A stretch of DNA of 64,000 bases from Solanum dulcamara. Its lineage: Eukaryota > Streptophyta > Magnoliopsida > Solanales > Solanaceae. Of this stretch, positions 1 through 13,049 are shown in pieces. Location: NCBI RefSeq assembly GCF_947179165.1, contig NC_077244.1, positions 71,904,144 through 71,968,143 on the forward strand, written 5' to 3'. The notes beneath the pieces are model-generated. The model did no database searches, was not told the DNA's origin, and worked only from the letters and a program-made list of their open reading frames with translations. The translations under genes and the position numbers were made by a program. Position 1 is the first letter of the stretch; every line of letters starts with the position of its first letter.

Positions 1-1936
1 GCATTGGGAACTTAAATGACTCAAGACAGGGAAAACAAGGAAGGCTGTAATTTAATTTCTAAAATTTCAAAATGGAATTTGGGAGCTGATCTTCCCATGG
101 AAGGTACTTTCGAAAAGCAATTGGGTTTACTTTGGTTTTAGAACCAAATACCCCACTTTTCTGGTTTCCAAAACTAATGGAGGTTAGTTTTGAGTTTGGT
201 TTCAAATCAAGCACCCCATTAGATAGTATAATTTAAATTCAAACAACAGTAAACGGTAACTCCTCGAGTGTCATGTCATTCTTCTGTTACAGGTCGCCGC
301 CACTAGAGTCATTTCTTCTGGTTTGAAATCAAATCTTAAGCCAACTCGAAATGGATTTCCCACATCTTAACTACATGAGATTAACAAAGTTTAACTGCTA
401 ATCCATATATTCATCAACTAAATTCATTGAAAAGCTATATAAGCAAACCAATATCTCAACTTTTGTACTTGACAACCAACCAATAAGTTCACTAGATGAT
501 CCAAGAATACAAGAGAAAATGACTCGGTGTTTGAGGACACTAACCGTCACAGGATCTTCGTCATTCCATTGTCCAGAAAGGATAATCGAGATTGTAGGTG
601 CAACAAAGGTATAAGACCCTCCAATCACAGCAGGCAGTCTGGTCCCAAAGATAGACTGCAACAAGGTGTTCAGACCAGCAACAAATAGCGATGTCTGAAT
701 AACTTGGGCTTTTTCCTCCTGCAACGAGCAGGTATTCTTCCAGTTAAAAAGTATAACACTACTTGAGGTCAAAAGAAATTCATATCTTAAGTAGTTAAGC
801 AGTTCAATGTGTCTGGAGGCCTCACATTTCCACCTCCCATTTGAGGAACTAGAGCTGTGGGAATGATTACTATGGTACCAAGCATAACAAGATAATGCTG
901 AAATCCAAGAAGAATAGCTTCAGCTGCATTCCAACAATTACACAAAATCAGATTGGTCCACAATACACATGATGAAACCAATTTAAAACATATAACTTCA
1001 CCATTCACATAGAAGCATTCCAAAACGCTTTTCTCAATAGCACTTAAGGGAAATTAAGCAAATACTTTGCAGAGTAAATATGATGTCGGTCCACAAAATA
1101 ATAACTCATACAGTCAGCTTTCTAGCCATTAGCTCTCTAATTATGAGAGTAATTCGTGTGAGACTATACCAATGGAAAAGGCATCTTACTCAACTATAAA
1201 ATACAGAGACCTTGAGATGTATAAACAAAATAGATCCCATCTACATTGCAACCAAATTAGCCTCAACTTGTTGAATGAAATACAATCCTATGATTCTTCA
1301 CCAACCAGTACCAAAATATTAGGGTGCACATTATGGGAGCTGCTTCCCATATCAGACCAGTTTCTAGATTCCAATTTTCTAGCTGAAAACATAAATCCCA
1401 CGAACCCAAAGCTTAAGATGACACACACAATTCGCCAGTAACTTATCTTGGAGAAACATGAGTTCCGAAAAGAAAATGTGAAACTAGAGCAAGTGATGTT
1501 CAATACACATTGTGTTATCAAATAGTAAAATTCACTGAGAAACAGTGTAGTCTTCAGGAAAGAAGGAAAATGGGTTCACAAGAATCAGGACCCATAAACC
1601 ATATCCACCTGTTACCCCCACTATCTCACATTGTCCAACCCTAAGCTCCTATGAGCTCACATTAAGTGTTGTAGCTGAGATTCGAACCTGAACCACTCAC
1701 TGAATCGTCTTTCTCAAAGAAACTAAAAGGCACCCATTATCAAACCCCCAAAATAGAAACAGATTAAAAAAAAAACGCCAAGCAATGTAGTGGAGTAGCA
1801 AAAAAGGAAAAGAGGTGTTACGCCATGGAGGAGGACTCGTAATGCAGTAGGAAACATTGGGAAGCTGATCTTTTGGTGGATGTGGCACTGGTTCACTTGC
1901 CTTTGCTGCTGGAGCTGCTCCTCCACCTCCTGCCAT
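1..1936 (-). CDS. Nucleobase-ascorbate transporter (NAT6-like), 5' part, cut by window edge
   Basis: Multi-pass plasma-membrane carrier of the NAT/NCS2 family (purine, uracil or ascorbate class permeases). Three exons are visible on the minus strand: 1936-1822, 923-826 and 718-551. They join in frame across GT-AG introns. Exon 1 encodes 38 residues starting MAGGGGAAPAAK and ending SPPPW; a split codon then gives P-E-A-I-L-L-G-F-Q-H-Y, the family's conserved first membrane segment. Exon 2 ends at PQMGGGN. Exon 3 carries KAQVIQTSLFVAG and the conserved stretch TRLPAVIGGSYTFVAP. The start was chosen because MAGGG-rich, proline-rich N-termini followed by PKDQLPNVSYCITSPPPW are typical; an in-frame upstream ATG at 1990 looks like leader. 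Exon 3 ends after EDP, either directly or two codons later. No exon is visible in 1-550, so the remaining ten or so exons lie outside. Family assignment is strong, the exact paralogue (NAT5/6/7 type) is not certain. Confidence 0.9.
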
Positions 1937-2215
1937 TTCTCCTCTCTTTTTCACTAAATTTCTTGAGAGTAAAGCAGTGCAAAAACCCAAATTTACAGCA
2001 CACCCAAATCTGCAAATCTCTCAGAAAAAACTTGGAAAAGAAAAAAATGTCACCAAAAAGAAAAGTGTTACAGAAAGAAGAGGGAAAGTACCAAGAGAGA
2101 GGAAAAGACTGAAGAAAAGGTTTACAGTAGAGAGAAAGCTCAGTCACTGAAAAAATGAGCTCAAAAGGGAAGAAGAGTGACAAGAATGGAGCAGTAAACC
2201 CACATGGTACTCCCA
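1937..2215 (-). promoter_or_regulatory. Probable 5' leader/proximal promoter of the NAT gene
   Basis: Purine-rich on the plus strand (CT-rich as read by the minus-strand gene), as is common for plant 5' leaders. No convincing TATA box was seen. Boundary is inferred only from the gene start. Confidence 0.3.
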
Positions 2216-2436
2216 CTCACTTTTCTATTAACGTAAAATAAGAAAATTTAATTGGAAATAATATTTTAAGCGTTATAAATTGAATACAAGAATTGAATGT
2301 AAAATGGACATGTTTTAAGTATAAAATTAGAATTTTTTTTATAAAATTAACAAATCAAAACTCTCTCGAAATTTAAAGGATATTGACAAAATCTTATATA
2401 TCTTATATAAAAAGAATCCTTAGCCCTGCCACTCTT

Positions 2437-3445
2437 ACAACAACAACAACAACAACCCAGTGAAATCCCACAACATGGGATCTGGGGAGGGTAGAATGTA
2501 CGCAGACCTTACTCCTACCAAGGTAGGACGGCTGTTTCCTGGAGACCCTCGGCTCAGTAAAAGCATAAATGCATAAAAAATGTTAGATAAGAATAGAAAA
2601 TTAAAAGCTTTATGAGAAAAACAACAAACAAATAACAAATAGATAACAAATAAATACAAATAAATAAAGACTAATAACAAATAACGATTAAATAAATAAT
2701 GAAAGCGTCACAGGTAAAATTGAGTAATCAAAGCATAGAAAGTAATAAATAATAACAGAAATAACAGAAATCAGAAGTCAAAGCGCAAGAGATCGTAATG
2801 CACTACTACACCTATGAATAGAGAAGAATAACGAGACTATGAACTAGACTTCTACCCTAATGTGGGTCCTCCACACCCTCCTATCTAAGGTCATGTCCTC
2901 CGTAAGCTGTAACTGCGCCATGTCCTGTCTAATCACCTCTCCCCAATACTTCTTCGGCCTACCCCTACCTCTTCTGTAACCATCCATGGCCAGCCTCTCA
3001 CACCTCCGCACTGGCGCATCTGTGTCTCTCCTCTTCACATGTCCATACCATCTCAGTCGTATTTCCCGCATCTTGTCTTCCACCGAGGCCACTCCTACCT
3101 TGTCCCGAATAGCCTCATTTCTAATCCTGTCGCTCCTGGTGTGCCCACACATTCATCTCAGCATTCTCATCTCAGCAACTTTCATCTTTTGAATGTGAGA
3201 AGTCTTAACTGGCCAACACTCCGCCCCATACAGCATAGCCGGTCTAACCACCACTTTGTAGAACTTGCCCTTAAGTTTTGGTGGCACATTCTTGTCACAT
3301 AGCACTCCGGAAGCGAGCCTCCATTTCATCCACCCTACCCCAATACGATGTGTGACATCATCGTCAATCTCCCCGCTGCCTTGCATGATAGACCCAAGAT
3401 ACTTGCAACTACTTCTCTTTTGGATGGCCTGAGCACCAAGCCTAA
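2437..3445 (-). mobile_element. 5'-truncated RTE-type LINE (SolRTE-like) with target-site duplication
   Basis: Minus-strand fragment of a non-LTR retrotransposon. The two frames 3452-3153 and 3152-2844 read through as the C-terminal end of a plant RTE reverse transcriptase [23 protein letters not shown], then [17 protein letters not shown], then [15 protein letters not shown] and [18 protein letters not shown]. The 3' untranslated part ends in (TTG)n, seen as CAA repeats at 2438-2457. The block before it (GTGGGATTTCACTGGG type) is also the tail of the Solanaceae TS/SolS SINEs, which borrow this LINE's machinery. The element is bracketed by an identical 11-bp direct repeat, CTGCCACTCTT, at 2426-2436 and 3446-3456, the expected target-site duplication. 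It is truncated at the 5' end and dead: the endonuclease and polymerase core are missing. Confidence 0.88.
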
Positions 3446-3456
3446 CTGCCACTCTT

Positions 3457-4364
3457 CTAGGCTAGAATTGTTATTCCTCTTATTTCCTATATTATTTAAA
3501 AAATTTAATGTAAAAAATCAATTATTCAGTTAAATAAATACCTTTTCAATCAAACAAAAACTCAAAAGACACTTTGATTCAAGACGAAAACTCAAAAGAT
3601 ACGTCGGTTAAAGAGAATTTAATTAGGTCTTTCTTTCTCGTGCTTATGTTTCTATTATTCTTTCTTCTCCCTCCCTCCCCCCCCCCCCCACACACACTCC
3701 TTAGCAATTCTCTATATCTCAAAATAAAATTGAAGATTGTTATGGCGTTTCAACCGCCTCCACAGAGATTCTTAAATTCAAGAAGCCATTGGCTTTTCAA
3801 AAGGTCCAACTTTGCTCTTTAGTTTTATCATTATTTATTATTTTTTTGGGATGAGAATCATGATATTGGCACACATATAGGTCAATTGGTTATGTATGTA
3901 AGCCTTTCTATATGCTATCCGGTGTATGTTGTGTTTCATAAGGAGGTGTAGGATGCAAGCATGAAGATACTATTTTCTTAGGATAGTTCAGTAGCCAATA
4001 CTCTTCCATTTAGTTTCTTCTCAAATCAAGAATGAACATATAAATCATTTAGTAAATTAAACTACACCTAAACTCAGACTACAGATTTCTTTCTCCTCAT
4101 TTTTCTCTCCTGCCAAAGTTAAAATATTTATTCACCACTACATTAATAAATAATAGACTTATTATTTTATTAGTAGCAGATAAAGGAACTAGACCACAAT
4201 TTGTTTTATTGAGTCTTTATGCATTTTTTGTAGAGACAAGGTGAAACACGTTCAAGGATGACAATGACACTGAGATAGAAGAAAATATTAAGACAGAATT
4301 AGAGAATGCCATTATATATTCGAGGAGTTTAGTTAAAGATCAGACAAACAGTTTTGTAGAAGCA
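3457..4364. other. Intergenic, low-complexity; C-run/CA microsatellite
   Basis: No gene seen. Holds a CT-rich stretch with a poly-C run followed by CA repeats around 3670-3698, then AT-rich sequence. Short ORFs here show no protein-like composition. Confidence 0.5.
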
Positions 4365-4894
4365 TCTATATATATATATATAATAAAGGAGAAATATAGA
4401 CAAGGTAATGTGACAAAGTTCTATGGCCTCCATTTCTTTTTCTTTTTTTTCTTTTTTTTGACATTTTTTCTTCATTATTTTTATTAAATAATTTGTTTAT
4501 TAATTAAAAATTTCAATCTACTTAAGTAACATATCTTTTCAACTTCTTGCTAACTATTCTTATGGATTACCCAATTTGTTTGTTAATTAAAAAATTCAAT
4601 CATATTTATTATTCTAATTATATCTCATAATTACAAAAAAACCTCCATCTAATTACATTCTCTTCTTAAATATTATGTCTTTTCAACTCCTTTCTAACTA
4701 TTCTTATGGATTACCGTCTATGAATATGTTGAATGTTCATTTACATTTTCTCATTCTTTCTTCTGTTAGTATAGTTTTTTTCTCCTTTTTAATTTTTCTT
4801 CTTCATCATTTTCATCAATCATGTACTTAATAATAATAAACAAAAAAAGACAGAAAAGGTAATGTCATGATAGGGGCTTCACTTTGATGTTCCC

Positions 4895-5065
4895 ATAGAG
4901 AAATATTCACATTAATTTGGTACAAGTTTGTCAAAATGAAGAAGAAAACTTAATTATCTTCAAAGCTTCATCATAGAGAGATGTTCACATTAATTTAGTA
5001 CAAATTCGTCAAAATGACGAAGGAAGCTTACTTATGTTGAAAGCTTTATCAAGAGAGATGGTCAT
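4895..5065. repeat. Diverged tandem duplication, about 85-bp unit
   Basis: The phrase ATAGAGAAATATTCACATTAATTTGGTACAAGTTTGTCAAAATGA recurs about 80 bases later with a few substitutions (shown here in parts: TTCACATTAATTT, GTACAAATTCGTCAAAATGA). The following GAAGCTTAnTTAT also recurs. A third, shorter partial copy follows. Confidence 0.6.
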
Positions 5066-6731
5066 ATTAGTATAAAATTTTGAATGATTTTCAAATATTT
5101 TTGAAGATTCATTAATGTATTGTTTTGATTTCAACTAATATTATTCTATTTTTTAAATTTTATTTCTTTGTTTTGAATAAAGATATTTGATCAGATATAT
5201 AATTCTCTTTTATTTAAAAAAAAATTGTGAAACTCTACTAATCAACATATTAAAAAGTTCAATTAGCAAATTTTATTCAATTAACTTTGCTCTTCTTCTT
5301 ATATTATTATTATGCGAATGAAGATGAAAAGATACACGTTTTTATTTTTGTGTACATATATCTATTTGCCAATTTCTAATTAATATTCTAAATTTTTTCC
5401 ACAATTGAAGTAAATACCTATGGTACACTTCTTATAGCTATTGGATATTATTGCCCCTAAAAATATGTGATATGGTCTATCATATTAGAAATCGGTCACA
5501 GAATAAATGAATAAATCATCTTTTTAGTATTTTAAATTTTTTATAATATTTTTTAATTAAGCACATCCAACACCACTTTATGAGAATATATTGATTATGT
5601 TGTTGTTGTGGTTGTTGTTTTAATTCAATATATAATATTGATATTTTTTCAATGCGAAAGAATAACACATGACAATGTGTGGTAGTAATAAAATCGTATG
5701 AGAAAATTTTTAAGTGGCTGATTGTGGTTGTAAAAATTATCAAACCTGTATAATTTATATTTTATCTCCTTATAAATTAATTTTAAACACATAATTATGG
5801 AGAATTATTTTGAGAATTTCGTGAAAAGTAAAAAGGATATAAAATGGGTGTTGTTTCACCAGAAAAGGTGCATGCTGAGATGAGAAATTATTTTTTTCCA
5901 AAAAAAATAATTTTGTATTAAATTTAAGGAGCAAATAAATGATATTTTAAGAGATTCCCATAATTTTGAATTATGAAATGTTATAAGAACATGATCATTT
6001 AATTCTCAAAATGTAGGTGCTATAAAGGATATAAAGCAAATAAAAAAAATCATTTTACGACATGTATAGCAATACATTTATCATAGCTAAGAATAAAAAA
6101 ACTGATGCATCACGTGTCTTTGTTCAAAAAACACAATTATTTTTATCCTCATTTTTTTATTGAAAAAAAAAATCTCATTTATGTGTCATATTATAAAAGC
6201 TCAAAAGTCAACTCATTTTACTCTCTTAATCACATTAAATATATTATACTAAAACTAAAAAATATTATATCTTTAACTTCTCTTAATTATTATTGTAAAA
6301 AAAAAAAAAAAAACTTCAAGTACCCAATTTAATTCTCCCAATAACATATTTGTGTAGTATGACTGAATACAAAAATTATTTGTCTTAATGAAATTGTAAA
6401 TTAATAAGATGTAAATAAGGATAATATAAGATATTTTATAGTTCAGCTATAATAAATGTGTATATGTGATTAATGTGTATTTAACTTATGATTAATTAAA
6501 GCATATTTATTTTAATTTTCCACATTAAAGAAGGACTTATCAATTGAAGAATTATTATCATGTATTATCTTTTTAGTAATGACCACAATAATAATTAAAT
6601 TAACAGTTATAAAACTCTTCGACTGTTCTACATATGTTATGAACGAATATTGATTCAACTTTTGGTATACCTTTCTACAACTTAATACTATATGTACTCT
6701 CAAAAATTCAACATTTTGTCACACTATGGTA

Positions 6732-6774
<43 letters not shown>

Positions 6775-7728
6775 TATAAAATTGGATATAGACAATCTGA
6801 TGTGATATCACTGTATGTCCAGCATTTCTATTTATATTTTATTTTCTTTTTTTAACATTTTATCTTTGTTTTCTATTTTTTATTTGCATTTTTAAAAAGA
6901 AAAAAAAAACTAAAAATATTTAAATGCATTACCTAATTAGTCATGTTCCTTTAAAACTTCCATCACACCAATACACATCTGAGTACATGGAAGATGAAAA
7001 GCCCAAAAACTTTCCACTTTCATAATTGTTTATAATATTTAGTCTATAAAATAAAAAAAATTGAGTAGTTGTAACAATCAACAATGGGACTCCTTCACCT
7101 TGCCTCTTATGATGATGATGAATAATATATGGATGTCAAATTTGATCGCTGAGAGTTTCAATAAATTTTTAAGTATTGTGATTTCTTCAAGAAAAGAGAA
7201 AGAAAGAGTATTTTATGATCGATATGAAGATACTGGTGTAAGTAGAAAGATTATGCAACAAAATTTTTTCTTTAAAATATTTTTTTCTTTGAAAGAATGT
7301 TGATTCCTTTCATAAAGAGATATATATTGAAAGAAAAAAATCATTTTGGTTGAGAAATTTATAGAAAAAGTGATTAGTGTTTCAAAGGGTAAGAAGAATT
7401 ATTTAGAGAAATAATCAATCTATTTACGAAATTCATATCAAAATAGGCGAGAAATAAGTATTCTACTAATTCCTTTCTTCTTTTATTTTGTCTTAATTTT
7501 TTTATATGTCTTTAATTAAAGTTTATAATAATATAAACTTCAATTGTTGTTGTTGTAATTAAAGTTTATATTATTTTTCCTTATTTATCTTTAATTAAGG
7601 TTTACTGCTGACCTTAATTCTTTCAATTTCTTTATTCTACTAATTGTTGTCTTCTTTTATTTTGTCTTTTTTTTGTTGCGTCTTGAATTCAAGTTTATTT
7701 AATTTTTTCTTATTTATTTTTTAATTAA

Positions 7729-7732
<4 letters not shown>

Positions 7733-7799
<67 letters not shown>
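7733..7799. repeat. (TA)n microsatellite
   Basis: Uninterrupted TA dinucleotide run of about 65 bases. Similar shorter runs lie at 6755-6772, 8034-8074 and 11423-11453. Confidence 0.9.
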
Positions 7800-7801
<2 letters not shown>

Positions 7802-8026
7802 TAAGGCCTGAAATTCTATTTATTTTTTGGTGTTTCTTTGGACATTTTGTCTAATTTTAAAAGAAAAGATGATCATATTTAATTTCGTTGATCATCAATG
7901 TTATTAATCTTTTTTTACTTTCTTCCCATAATGTCATAATTAATGTTATTTATATGATTTGGTTAAATCACTTTTTTCCTTTTATATATTTCAAGAAATT
8001 AGTTATTAGAACTTTATAAGAATTGC

Positions 8027-8077
<51 letters not shown>

Positions 8078-8159
8078 TACATAATTTGATTTTTTTAAAA
8101 AAAAAAAATTTAGATCATTTATTCTGCTAAAGATTTATATTTATATGTAATAATAATGC

Positions 8160-9632
8160 TAAAATAGAAAATGTGATGTGACATTCTTTTTAGTCCAATA
8201 TTTATTTTTATTAATTTTTAAAAATATTTTTACTTAAAATGATTGCTCAAAAATAAAGTTACTCTTCCAAAAATATTTATGACTAATTTAATTTAATTTT
8301 ATTTGTTTATTCCTACGAATTAATCATTACGACTTAATAAGAATTGCAAAAAAAATTACAGAATTTGATTTGCCTCTGCTGCGATTTGCCTTTGCTGCTA
8401 AAGCCTAAAAGATCTTTTTCTCTCTCTCACACACATTTATATATATAAAGCTAAAAATTCCACATTGATATTTATTTGTTTTATCATTTTTTTCTTTGAT
8501 ATTTTCTTTTATATGTTTCTTAAACTAATTATACAAAAATAAAGTTACTCTATCGAATTTTGAAAATAATTATTTACATTCATTACTCAATTAAAAGAGT
8601 AATGTACTTAAATACAACTTCAAAAGTGAAACTGAGATGAAAAAATAGTTACAAATTTTAAAATAACTTAACTTAGATTTGAAATTTTCATGATCATATA
8701 TTGATTTTCAAATAAAATAAAGAATTATTTCAAAAAAGTGCATAATTTTTATGATTCAATAGGATAATGTATTTCATTTATATTTACATGTAATAATAAA
8801 GATAAAATAGAACTGCGGTGTGACATTCATTTTAGTCCAATATTGATATTTATTTATTTTTATCAATTTTTAAAATATCTTTTCTTATATTTTTATAAAA
8901 TAATTGCTCAATAATAAAGTTACTCTTCCAAAAATGATTTATGCCTCGAATTTTATTTTATTTTTTGAAGTTTTTTTCTAATTTTAAAAGACTGAAAATT
9001 TTATTTTAAAATATATAAAATCAAAGATGACCTTATTTGATTCCTATCATCATCAATGCAATTAATTTCTTTTACTTCCTTTCCTTAATTTCATCATCAA
9101 TGTTATTTATATTATTTCCTTAAATCACTTCTTTTTCTTTCTCTGTTCTTTTTCTTTTATTTTATTTGATTATTCCTAGGAACTAATTATTATGATTTCA
9201 TCAAAATTGCAATTTCTTTTACGAAATTTGATTTTCCTTTATTTTTTTGAATTTTTAGATATATATAATTATATATATAGAAAGTTAATGTGACACCTCT
9301 TTTAGTCTACCACTGATATTTATTTATTTATATCATTTTTTTTATATATTTTCTCTCATATGTTTCTTAAACTACTGCACAAAAAATAAGGTTACTTTAT
9401 TTAATTTTTTTAAAATAATTATTTTCATTGCTCAATTAAAAGGGGAACGTACTTAAATGCAATTTCAAAAATAATAGGTAGGATGAAAAAATAATTTCAA
9501 ATTTGAAATACAACTTAAACTTGAATTTGAAATTTTCATGATCATATACATTTATTTTCAAATAAAAGAAAGAATTATTTCAAAAAGAGAGCATAATTTT
9601 TATGGTTCAATAGGATAATATATTTCATGCAT
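8160..9632. repeat. Mosaic of diverged direct repeats inside the Helitron-like block
   Basis: Segment about 8460-8778 matches about 9310-9630 in order: TTTCTTAAACTA, AATAAAGTTACT, CTCAATTAAAAG, GAAATTTTCATGATCATATA, then AATAGGATAATGTATTTCAT. Segment 8175-8290 matches 8825-8940 (GTGACATTCnTTTTAGTCCAATAT, then AAAGTTACTCTTCCAAAAAT). Segment 7815-8030 matches 8945-9215. The three pairs have different offsets (about 850, 650 and 1140), so this is not a simple tandem array but nested copies of one repeat family. Confidence 0.65.
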
Positions 9633-10666
9633 CACTCATCTCTATAAACTTATAAGTTTGTGAAAGAAAAACCATTTTTTATATCAACTTTATTTATTTT
9701 TATCATATAGAAGTATGAGATTATCGCATTTAACTATATATTTTATATTAAAATAAAAAAAAAAATTAACTATATGTAAATTACTTGAAATTTACATTGT
9801 ATCTTAATTTTGTTTCGTTTGTTCTTGAAAGCTAATTAGAATAAAAAGGAGATTAATTTGATATTTTTCATGTGTAATTGCACTATTTAATTGAACTCAT
9901 CACTTGATATAAATTAGTCTTAGTCAAATTTAAATATATGATGTGTCCTCAAAAAAATAAATATATCAATATCACTAAATAGGATCATAGTTCTATGTTC
10001 CTTTTGATGTGGCTAACCTAATCCAAAAAGACAAATATCTTCTTTTTTTTAATAATTTTTTATGGTGTTTCAGCTTATTTTGATGATTCATTTTATTCTT
10101 TGGTATCATTCATTAATACATAAAAAAAAATATTGATCTAAGCAAAATAAATTCTCTAATTTATTTTAAATTAATTTATAAACGATCATTTTTAAATTTT
10201 ACTAATATACCGTGCGAAGCATGGTTAAGTTCATTAGTTTATAAGATACGAGGCAAAATGAAGAAGAGAAATAAGAAAATCGATGATCGTTAACTTTCAA
10301 ATTATATACTGATATGAAGCAAAATATTTCTAAATATCTTGGTTCGTTTTCTCCTTTTTCCTACTTAAACGTCTATAATTAGTGATGAATTCATGAAAAA
10401 TTAAATATCACCTAAAATTGAGGAGCATAATAACCTTCACCATTGAATGTCAATGAAGAAAGTGAAAGCAACAACAACAAGAATATAGTACTATTTGATT
10501 TCTCCCATGACCCCTTTAAGTATATTTGGAAAAGGTATACATTTTTTCTACTTCTATGTTTCAAATATATAGAGAGATGCGGACTAAGTAATCGTCTAAG
10601 CGGTGAAATTGAATAAGTATTTAATAACATGCTAAATCGAGTTCTATTAAATAACATACATACAAG

Positions 10667-10704
10667 GCAATTTACATTGCGTGAAGCGCGGATAAATATA
10701 TTAG
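10667..10704 (+). mobile_element. Second Helitron-type 3' terminus
   Basis: Contains TTGCGTGAAGCGCGGA, a decayed form of the hairpin at 10210, followed by ATAAATATATTAG and T. Suggests another 3' end of the same family 467 bp downstream of the first. Confidence 0.35.
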
Positions 10705-11331
10705 TGAAAATGTAAATTAAAGAAAGTGTCAAGAAAGACATTTCTCCTCTTCTTTTTTTTTGTGAAATGTGTTTTGCATTTAAAATATTTATTATCAATT
10801 AAACATCAAAAACTAATTTCTTTCGGGAACATGCTAACTGCATAGGCTAAGGTTAGAGAGTTGTTTTATTAGAAAATTGAACTTTGCAGAACGATTCAAA
10901 TTTATTCTTGGTTGATTAATATTTTTCAGTAACTCATATTTTTCATATAAGAAAAAAATTGAATTTGCTTTAGGATATTATGCGAAGTAATTTGGATTTG
11001 CCCTTAAATTTTGAGAAGGAGATTACTATTTCGACAATAGTAATATCATTTTTTTAGTATTTAAAACCTCTAATTGCAATGTCTCTTTTTGCAATTTTGA
11101 ATCATTCTACTGGATCTCAAACAATAATCAGTTGAATCACTGAGTTAAAATTCTCGATTATGTTAGAATTCTATCGATTGCTTAGATCATAGTGATGTCA
11201 AAGCCCCACATAAACCTCCTAATGGTTGAGAGTGATAAGTCTAATGACAGAAGTAAGATAGTGACATGAAAAAAAATAGAGGCGTGAGAGAAATCACTTA
11301 AATGAGGTAGTTTTTGTGGATTTTTTTTGGT

Positions 11332-11422
11332 CACTGACGGAGCCATAATTTTAATTAAGATTAAGGAAGTTCAAAATTTGAATAAATATACACACGAACT
11401 AATCGAAGGGAGTTCAACATAT

Positions 11423-11458
<36 letters not shown>

Positions 11459-11535
11459 TATTAATTATATGTAATTAATATAATTTTCTGCCGAAGGGTT
11501 CGGATAAACCCCAACCCAAGATGGCTCTGCCACCG
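11332..11535. mobile_element. Decayed hAT-type MITE of the CAGTGGCGGA family
   Basis: Left end CACTGACGGAGCCA and right end TGGCTCTGCCACCG are imperfect inverted repeats. Inside are a TA microsatellite and the diagnostic subterminal phrase CCGAAGGGTTCGGATAAACCCC. The same subterminal phrase and ends occur in the better-preserved copies at 41253 and 43986. No clean target duplication remains. Confidence 0.55.
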
Positions 11536-12337
11536 GTCATGAGGTGAAGTGGTGGTGGAGTAATAGTGGTATTTGCGCGGTGTTTTTGAGGAGCAAATAT
11601 GGATTATTCCGAAATTACAAGAACAAATTTAATCTTTTTTGCTTATAAAAAAATGTTTGTATAATAAATATTTTTTATCTTTAATAAACAAAGACATATT
11701 TGGAGCAATCTTATAGCGACAAAGATGTTTTTTTACGACAATTAAAAAACAAAATTTAGATTTATCACAAAATTTGATTTGTTTTTTCCCAAAAATAAAT
11801 CTATAAACAATTTATATAATATTATGAGCAAGATGAGAAGCTAATAGGATTGAAAATGCCTCCTTTCTTTTTTACCCTTCTTTTTCTTTCTCAAAAAATA
11901 TTTGTAAGAAAATAGAAATTAATCAGAAGAATCTTTAACCCCACGCCTCCTTTATTAGTTTACGCGCTAATTTTTTACTTCAATAAAAATAGTTTATCTT
12001 TTGTCAGCAATCTGACTAATTTTTATTTTTTTAATCTAAACCTTGTATTTCTTTTTTATATATATTACTTCAAAGAAAGGGAGGATTAACATTAATTCTA
12101 ATGACGGATTTGTAAGTACAGTAATCTGAGCTTTTATTAGACACAAACTTCAATGCAGGAACAAAGAAAGTTAATGATAAGATTCTCAAACACACAATTT
12201 GATTTTGAAAGTCAAAAATGTTTCAACCTAATTGCCAGTAGTTTAATTCATTATTTATTTGTTAGGGCATTCTCAACACAATAATTATCTCATGGAAAAA
12301 GAAAATAAAAAGACAAGTAAAAAGTTTCTGTCTTTTA

Positions 12338-12527
12338 GCTCCTATTTGTTCGTAGATTTTGAAGTTAAAATTTGAAACTATGATATTTAGATCTAGAAAT
12401 TGTATTTGAACAGAGAAAAAAATGATGTTTTGTGAGTGAAGGTTAAATTTCTCCAGACTAGTTTTTGGAACTTAATTAAAAATATTTTTATTCAAAATTT
12501 GATCAAATTTTATGATTAAACACTAGT
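12338..12527. mobile_element. Possible Tourist/Harbinger-like MITE
   Basis: Flanked on both sides by TTA (12335-12337 and 12528-12530). Ends are GCTCCTATTTGTTCGTAGATTTT on the left and TTATGATTAAACACTAGT on the right, weakly inverted to one another and resembling the GTGTTTGGCCATAGATTT ends of the Harbinger remnant nearby. Divergence is high. Confidence 0.35.
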
Positions 12528-13049
12528 TTAGACTTCGGGTGAGAAAATGTAAAAAGATTATAAAAGCACATATTAATTACATTGTAATCATCGAATGCGA
12601 TTTCAATATCATTCATAAATTGTGTTACACCAATGTGAATTATACACTTCTATTTATCATAATGAAATGAGTCCGGGCTAGAAGAAGAATTTTGATGTCA
12701 CGCAAAATCATTAAGAGAAAAAAGAAATGAACATAAGACTATGAATGAACTATTTTGCTTTTCCTTACAATCAAAATATTTAAGATTTCATGTATGATCT
12801 CAAAAGATAAAGATTTCATGTGTAATGAAGATGTCGATCTAGTTAAAATTGTGATAATGTTTTCGATCTGTGTTTGAAATTTCGAGTTGTTTAATATTCT
12901 TTTTTTAGAATATTAGACAACTCAAAGCGCCATAGCCCATAACGGAACATAGACCAAAATCATCATTTACAATATATATATATATTATGTAACAGTCTCT
13001 TTGGCTCCAAAAACTATTTGAATTTTTTTTGAAAAAAACTTGAAAATTA

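Larger units (their letters stand above)
4365..10237 (+). mobile_element. Degenerate Helitron-like block (possibly several nested copies)
   Basis: Very AT-rich, with no coding remnants. The left edge reads A then TC followed by a TATATA run and AATAAAGGAGAAATATAGAC, the look of plant Helitron 5' ends. The right edge has a short hairpin (CCGTGCGAAGCATGG, 10210-10224) followed about 10 bases later by TTAG and T, a decayed form of the Helitron CTRR end. Inside are further copies of the 5'-like motif (a TC/TA repeat followed by a GTGATGTGACAT-like stretch) near 6733, 8160, 8412, 8810 and 9255, so several non-autonomous copies have probably inserted into one another. No Rep/helicase coding sequence is visible. 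Termini are a judgement from motif shape; true boundaries of individual copies cannot be fixed by eye. Confidence 0.42.
10238..13049. other. Gene-free AT-rich stretch between transposon remnants
   Basis: Apart from the second Helitron-type end and two MITE-like elements annotated separately, I see no exon-like sequence. The minus-strand ORF at 10412-10798 overlaps repeat sequence and has no recognisable motif. Confidence 0.5.

Noticed and set aside
2844..3452. Two ORFs as host genes
   Set aside because: They are reverse-transcriptase fragments of one truncated LINE flanked by a target duplication.
10412..10798. 128-residue minus-strand ORF
   Set aside because: Overlaps a Helitron-type terminus and has no motif; composition is that of AT-rich spacer.
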